DNA of 64,000 bases, from NCBI GenBank assembly GCA_023333565.1, contig JAJKFH010001226.1, positions 62,001 through 126,000 of the forward strand, given 5' to 3'. This DNA comes from Puffinus mauretanicus (Eukaryota > Chordata > Aves > Procellariiformes > Procellariidae). The notes under the pieces are model-generated. The model had not been told where the DNA came from and ran no database searches. It saw nothing but the letters and a program-made list of their open reading frames with translations. Below are positions 63,451-64,000 of the stretch, piece after piece (within the stretch, counting starts at the first letter, position 1; each line of letters begins with the position of its first letter). Made by a program: the position numbers and the translations under genes.

Positions 63451-64000
63451 TTGTATTCTGCTAGTGATCAGTCAGAGTCTAATACTGTATCTATTTTATG
63501 CTATGTTAGTAATACATATTACTATTAATATAATTTAATAAGGCACTTCTTTAAAAAAAAAAAGTCCTCAAATCCCTAGGTCATTAGAACATAGTTGGGG
63601 AGGGGGGCAGAAAGCAAGCTCTTCTCTATTAATTTGACATACCAGGAATATCGCTTACTATTGTTTCTGTTGTAGTAGTGCTAAAGCAAAAACCTAGTGT
63701 CCTGCTTACTTAATACAATGGTATCTATTCATTTCAGGATATTATGTGTATAAAGCATCTGATAATATGCATAAAAGTGCTAAAATTTGTATCTATTTCG
63801 ATTCCTTAGAAAAGTTCAAATATTTTGGACCCAGATTTGAGGTGATACATCTGATGTTATTAAGCAAGCTAAGGAATACTATTGGCACTGTTTGTGTGGC
63901 AGTTTACCACTGCAAACAATTGATTGCAAGCACAATGGACACTAAGTTTCAGCTGTGAGGTTTACTCTTCAATACTTGATGGCTTCCACACCTGTGCAGT

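Larger units (their letters stand above)
49645..64000 (-). other. SYNPO2: SYNPO2 intron (upstream of terminal exon, continues off window)
   Basis: No reading frame long enough to be the large SYNPO2 central exon is present, so the intron is at least 14 kb. Within it are a 40-base exon-like segment (53192-53231), a G+C-richer patch with open frames on both strands (57480-58510), a dispersed repeat (60733-60822), an 82-base purine tract and a repeat scrap near 63380. Confidence 0.8.

Noticed and set aside
1..64000. CRISPR arrays, bacterial operons, rRNA or tRNA genes, intact retroviral or transposase genes
   Set aside because: No array of spaced repeats, no tRNA cloverleaf with both control boxes, and no long recognisable gag, pol, env or transposase frame. 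The DNA is vertebrate intron and intergenic sequence.

Overview
The window is vertebrate nuclear DNA: AT-rich, poor in CpG, with short coding exons between long introns and decayed interspersed repeats. It carries two sarcomere genes on the minus strand. MYOZ2 (myozenin-2, calsarcin-1) appears complete, and the gene upstream contributes the C-terminal coding exon of SYNPO2 (synaptopodin-2, myopodin). The order SYNPO2 then MYOZ2 on one strand is the order known from human 4q26. A decayed CR1-type LINE, MIR/CORE-SINE-like pieces and short repeats carrying the 'cattgaagtcaatggga' type of word suggest a sauropsid (bird, crocodilian or turtle). The species itself cannot be read from the sequence.

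Layout, left to right on the plus strand. 1-3670: sequence downstream of MYOZ2, no gene seen. 3874-23077: MYOZ2 on the minus strand, six exons with five coding. The five coding exons join in frame to 263 residues plus stop. A TATA box, an initiator and a noncoding first exon are readable at 22908-23109. 23110-28510: upstream flank of MYOZ2 with a MEF2-like site, a CR1 fragment and a pyrimidine microsatellite. 28959-29810: two exon-like segments on the minus strand that splice in phase into a Pro/Ser-rich tail with a stop. They are best explained as alternative 3' exons of SYNPO2, or as part of a gene I do not recognise. 29851-45300: mostly unassigned, with one 215-codon ATG-initiated frame and a MIR. 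45300-49077: likely long 3' UTR of SYNPO2. 49078-49644: SYNPO2 terminal coding exon. 49645-64000: SYNPO2 intron. The large central exon and the PDZ exon must lie beyond the right edge.

Both products belong to the striated-muscle Z-disc. Myozenin-2 links alpha-actinin, filamin C, telethonin and calcineurin. Synaptopodin-2 is an actin, alpha-actinin and filamin scaffold. The pairing resembles the neighbouring SYNPO2L-MYOZ1 pair elsewhere in vertebrate genomes.

No CRISPR array, rRNA, tRNA or intact transposon was seen. No wholly new system is claimed. The strongest unexplained signals are the exon pair at 28959-29810 and an exon-like segment on the opposite strand inside MYOZ2 intron 5 (4310-4390).
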